This document shows, one piece after another, positions 13,505 to 16,308 of a stretch of DNA of 16,308 nt (position 1 is its first letter; every line of letters starts with the position of its first letter). This stretch comes from JAICLL01 sp035252155 (GTDB lineage Bacteria; Planctomycetota; Planctomycetia; Pirellulales; JAICIG01): positions 1-16,308 of the forward strand of contig DATFDL010000331.1 in the NCBI GenBank assembly GCA_035252155.1, written 5' to 3'. The notes beneath the pieces were generated by a model. It was not told the origin of the DNA. It did no database searches and was given only the letters and a program-made list of their open reading frames with translations. The position numbers and the translations under genes were made by a program.

Positions 13505-16096
13505 TCACTCCTTCGTATCAGTGTCGGTCGCATTGGTGTCGGCCGTGTCAGTGTCGGCGGGCTCTTCCGCGGCGGGCGGCCCGTCGCCGTCGGCGGCAGC
13601 GGGCGCGTCGCCCTCGGCCGCTTGATCCTCGGGCGATTTGGGCTTGGCTGCCTCGTCGGCGGGCGCGGTTTTTTCGTCGGCCGGCGGCTGTGGCACGTCG
13701 CCCGGATAGAGCCGGGCCAGCTCGACCATCGTCTCGGGCGTTGGCAACTGCCAACAAAACTGGACGATAAAGTCGTAGCGGGGCGCCGGTATCATTTTGG
13801 TCGCGGCTTGGCCGGCATCCATTCCCAGGATGCCCAGCCCGCCTGCCAGCGCAGGCTGACGGCGGCCCTTGGCGGCCTTTTTCTTGCCGGCGGCCTTGCC
13901 ATCGGCCTCATCCTCGTCAGCCTCGTCCGGTGCTGCTTCGTCTTCGTCGGCTTCGACCGGCAGCATGAACTTTCGATCGACTGGCTTGTCGGTCACCAGA
14001 ATCGGAAAGCCCAGCCCCAGCTTTCGCAAGGGGAAGGTCTGCGGACCGCCCGGCCAGGTCTCGCCGGCCGGCAACGGCACTTCGTCTTGCTGCAAATTCT
14101 TGAGGAGCGTCTCGGCCAGAAAGGCGGCGCCGAATTGGCTCTTGGGATTGTGATAATGGTGTCCTCGCAACTGAAAGACAAATCCCGGACCACTAGGCGG
14201 TTGCCGTGGAGGCGGCGGCTCGGCGGCTGGGGCGGCCCCTTGGCTGCCGTCGGCCGCCGGTGGCGGCTGAGTGGCGTCGCCGCCGGGTGTTTGTGTGCCA
14301 GGAAGCGTGGTCGGGCCGCCCGGCGGCGCAGGCGCTTGTGCCGGAGTCGTGTTGGGTGGAGTTGCGTTGTTGGGCGGTGCGGCGTTGTTGGGCGGTGCGG
14401 CGTTGTTGGGCTGTGCGGCGTTGTTGGGCGATGCGGCGTTGTTGGGCACCGCGTTCGGCGGGGCGTTGGGATCGGCGGGAGGCTGGCTGGCCGCCGGGGC
14501 GGGGCCCGGAACCGCGGCATCGGCCAGATATTCCCGCCAAGGCTTATCTTTCGCCTTCACGCCCGAGTACCAGGTGCTCAGGTCGGCATAATAGACGCAC
14601 GTGAACTCATCGATGTTCAATTCGTTGCGTTCCAGGATGTTCTCGGGCCGCTCACCTTCGTTCCGCGGCAGGCAGAGACTGATGCCTTTCATCACCTTCA
14701 GGAACGAGTCGCGCCCGGTGACATTCTGAATGAAACCCTCGCCGATCTGGGCCGTCTTGCTATAGGCGTTCTTGGAAGCGTCAAACTCGCTACGGTAATT
14801 GCTGACCGTGGTAACCACGCTCTTCGCCTTATTGACGGCCGGGTCGAAGTATCCCTCCATCGCCACCGAGTTGGCCGCCAGCCAATGCGTGAAAAAGCTG
14901 AAGCTGCAGCCCAGCAGCAACGCCGCCGCCGCCCCCACCGCCCAGGGCCGCTTCTCGCGCACCAGGCGGTCGTTGGCGATCTCGCGCGGCAGCAGATTGG
15001 TCTTGATCCGAGCGTCGCGCAGCCCCTGCAACGTCAATCCATAGCAAACCCCGAACGCCAGCAAGTTCTCTTTGAATGCGGGGGCATCGACCACCGTCGA
15101 GCCGCTCAGCCCGCGGAACGCATCGAGCTTGCCCAGCTCGAAGCCCAGGTTTTGGGCCAGATAACGCTGCAAGCCGGGCAGCTTCATGGCGTTGCCCAAG
15201 GCCAGCGCCCGGCCGATCTTCGCCCGGCGATCGAGGTTCGTGAAAAAGCCGATCGAGCGCTGCACTTCGGTCAGCAGGTCGTTGAACACCGGCCGCATGG
15301 CCTGGAACAGCGCCTTGGGGTCTTCGGCTTGCGTGGCGTTGCGCTTCAGGTGCTCAGCCGAGGCGAACGTCAGCTTCAGCTCCTTGGTCAGCGCCTTGGT
15401 AAAGTGGTTTCCGCCAATCGGAATGTTTCGCTGCCAGACCTTGAAGCCGTTGGTCACCACCAGGTCGGTGGTGTCGGTGCCCAGCGAGATCAGCACGACC
15501 GACTCGGGCGGGTTCTCCGCGTCGTACTCGTCGGGCGGCGGCAGATTTTCCATCTGGTCGAAGGCGACGAAGTTGTACAAGGCCAGCGGCGTGAGCTGCA
15601 CGATGTCGACCTCGATGCCCGCCTCGTCGAACGGTTTCAGGGCGCGGAAGACCTGGTCGCGCTTCATGGCAAACAGGCCGACCTCGGTCTCCATTGCAAA
15701 ACCTTCGACCACGCTGCCGCCGACCATCGTCTGGTAATCCCACACGACGTCTTCCAGGGCGAAGGGAATCTGCTGGCGGGCTTCGTACTTGACGATGTCG
15801 GGAATTTTTTTCGATTCGACCGGCGGCAGCTTGATGAACCGCGCCAGGCCGCTTTGCCCGCTGACCGAGATCACCACCCGGTCGCCGCGCACGCTGTTTC
15901 GCGAGAGAAACTGCTTGAGCGCGTCGCGGATCAGCTCGGCCGGGTCGACGTCGGGCTGACTGAGGATCTTGGGATACTCGATGTAATCGAACGCGTCGGC
16001 AGTGACCTTCCGCGCGTCTTCGTGGGGGCGGCAGCGCAGCGCCTTCAGCGCGCACTGCCCGATGTCGATGCCCCACACGGCGTCGCTTCTCGCCAT
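13505..16096 (-). CDS. pilM: PilM-like actin-fold ATPase fused to a PilN/GspL-like membrane and periplasmic part
   Basis: The protein has 863 residues; ordinary PilM has about 350. Residues 1-360 are a PilM actin-like domain: phosphate-1 WGIDIGQCALKAL (8-20), 'VKYEARQQIPFALEDVVWDY' (102-121), phosphate-2 LISLGTDTTDLVV (202-214) and adenosine motif ALALGNAMKLPGLQRYL (297-313). At 365-373 TNLLPREIA matches the 'INLLP' segment of PilN that binds PilM, and a membrane helix follows (about 384-405). The gene is therefore a PilM-PilN fusion, which gives the domain plan of GspL. A helical part (410-525) precedes a Pro/Asn/Ala linker (528-636), a periplasmic domain (637-800, including FIVQFCWQLPTPE) and an acidic Ala/Glu/Asp tail. 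An acidic/lysine insert at 715-745 interrupts the second domain. AAGGAA 8 nt upstream supports the ATG at 16096. It is first in the three-gene operon. The actin-like part is certain; the specific machine (pilus, secretion or other) is not. Confidence 0.88.
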   Translation of the reverse strand: MARSDAVWGIDIGQCALKALRCRPHEDARKVTADAFDYIEYPKILSQPDVDPAELIRDALKQFLSRNSVRGDRVVISVSGQSGLARFIKLPPVESKKIPDIVKYEARQQIPFALEDVVWDYQTMVGGSVVEGFAMETEVGLFAMKRDQVFRALKPFDEAGIEVDIVQLTPLALYNFVAFDQMENLPPPDEYDAENPPESVVLISLGTDTTDLVVTNGFKVWQRNIPIGGNHFTKALTKELKLTFASAEHLKRNATQAEDPKALFQAMRPVFNDLLTEVQRSIGFFTNLDRRAKIGRALALGNAMKLPGLQRYLAQNLGFELGKLDAFRGLSGSTVVDAPAFKENLLAFGVCYGLTLQGLRDARIKTNLLPREIANDRLVREKRPWAVGAAAALLLGCSFSFFTHWLAANSVAMEGYFDPAVNKAKSVVTTVSNYRSEFDASKNAYSKTAQIGEGFIQNVTGRDSFLKVMKGISLCLPRNEGERPENILERNELNIDEFTCVYYADLSTWYSGVKAKDKPWREYLADAAVPGPAPAASQPPADPNAPPNAVPNNAASPNNAAQPNNAAPPNNAAPPNNATPPNTTPAQAPAPPGGPTTLPGTQTPGGDATQPPPAADGSQGAAPAAEPPPPRQPPSGPGFVFQLRGHHYHNPKSQFGAAFLAETLLKNLQQDEVPLPAGETWPGGPQTFPLRKLGLGFPILVTDKPVDRKFMLPVEADEDEAAPDEADEDEADGKAAGKKKAAKGRRQPALAGGLGILGMDAGQAATKMIPAPRYDFIVQFCWQLPTPETMVELARLYPGDVPQPPADEKTAPADEAAKPKSPEDQAAEGDAPAAADGDGPPAAEEPADTDTADTNATDTDTKE
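13508..13513 (-). promoter_or_regulatory. Ribosome binding site of the PilO-like gene, inside the end of the PilM-like gene
   Basis: AAGGAG lies 6 nt before the ATG at 13501 and within the last codons of the upstream gene. This supports translational coupling and a fixed ratio of the two products. Confidence 0.8.
14361..14450 (-). repeat. Tandem 18-bp coding repeat (PNNAAx linker)
   Basis: Five head-to-tail 18-bp units, nearly identical (core GCGTTGTTGGGC on the plus strand), encode PNNAA-type hexapeptides in residues about 551-585 of the PilM-like protein. The near-identity indicates recent duplication or homogenisation, so the copy number probably differs between strains and sets linker length between the membrane helix and the last periplasmic domain. 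Confidence 0.85.
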
Positions 16097-16194
16097 GAGA
16101 CGATTTCCTTAAACTCTGTCCGTGGATCTGGACGTCGCTGACCCTGGGAAAGGCCGAGGACGGGAAAAGCATTCGACGTTCAGACCGTCGATGT

Positions 16195-16224
16195 ACTCTA
16201 CCGCTTTCGCCTCGGGGTTGTCAA
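16195..16224 (-). promoter_or_regulatory. Sigma70-type promoter of the pil-like operon
   Basis: On the minus strand a perfect TTGACA (16224-16219) and TAGAGT (16200-16195, 4 of 6 to consensus) are 18 bp apart, about 100 bp before the PilM start. A perfect TATAAT also occurs at 16237-16232 but has no partner -35 at the right distance. The long leader has room for regulation; no clear operator is seen. Confidence 0.5.
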
Positions 16225-16273
16225 CGTTTTGATTATAACTGGCTTGGTCACGCAGGGGTACTAGGGGCAAACG

Positions 16274-16301
16274 AGGGTTCAGGGTTCAGGGTTCAGGGTT
16301 C
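16274..16301. repeat. Four perfect tandem copies of AGGGTTC
   Basis: The 7-bp unit AGGGTTC is repeated four times without change and stops 7 bp before the window edge. It is intergenic, upstream of the pil-like operon promoter. It resembles simple repeats that vary in number by slippage; no function is implied by the sequence. Confidence 0.85.
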
Positions 16302-16308
16302 AGCACTT

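Noticed and set aside
14361..14450. Possible CRISPR-like array, because of regularly spaced repeats
   Set aside because: The 18-bp units are directly adjacent without spacers and preserve a protein reading frame.
9350..16141. A 2263-codon open frame on the plus strand, antisense to the whole pil-like operon
   Set aside because: It is a by-product of high-GC codon bias on the opposite strand. Its translation is rich in Arg/His/Gly with low-complexity stretches that mirror the Gly/Met and Pro/Asn tracts. It spans three genes with clear starts, ribosome binding sites and domains.

Overview
The window looks like chromosomal DNA of a planctomycete, most likely of the Pirellulales group. The GC content is high. 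The proteins are typical of that group: a TPR/PQQ-propeller protein, an HU protein with a proline/lysine-rich arm, and a PilM-like protein followed by Gly/Met-rich membrane proteins. The intergenic gaps carry short repeated palindromes. The lineage is inferred from protein style; no rRNA or marker gene is present.

Layout. (1) 1-2121, minus strand: a membrane-anchored or secreted TPR + beta-propeller protein. Its reading frame is stopped by TGA at 64-66, yet propeller sequence continues in frame to the window edge. (2) 2122-2443: a gap holding an inverted pair of GTAG-headed hairpin repeats and a T-rich hairpin. (3) 2444-2788, plus: an HU-family protein with a strong terminator. (4) 2916-5711, plus: an RND/MMPL (HpnN-like) exporter. 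(5) 5708-5784: three consecutive palindromes, the first of which supplies the exporter's stop codon. (6) 5850-6131, plus: an orphan DUF433 protein. (7) 6283-9351, minus: two adjacent MFS transporters. (8) 9545-16096, minus: a three-gene operon, led by a PilM-PilN (GspL-like) fusion, then a PilO/GspM-like protein, then a further single-pass membrane protein. A good sigma70-type promoter precedes it at 16195-16224. (9) Four AGGGTTC units lie near the right edge.

How the genes may work together. The three-gene operon is the most interesting system. It encodes an actin-like cytoplasmic ATPase platform fused to a transmembrane/periplasmic part, followed by two more single-pass membrane proteins. 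The last two proteins share a Met-rich PGLMPxMPxM motif and Gly/Met/Tyr low-complexity tracts, which suggests an inner-membrane assembly platform of type IV pilus / type II secretion type with unusual disordered modules. The other genes look like ordinary accessory or housekeeping genes with no evident common pathway.

The most distinctive DNA-level signal is a family of elements with the layout GTAG + 8-nt arm + GTGA loop + 8-nt arm. There are three copies, two of them as an inverted pair. Arms differ between copies in a compensated way, so the fold, not only the sequence, appears conserved. This matches the architecture of REP elements mobilised by RAYT-type transposases, none of which is encoded in the window.
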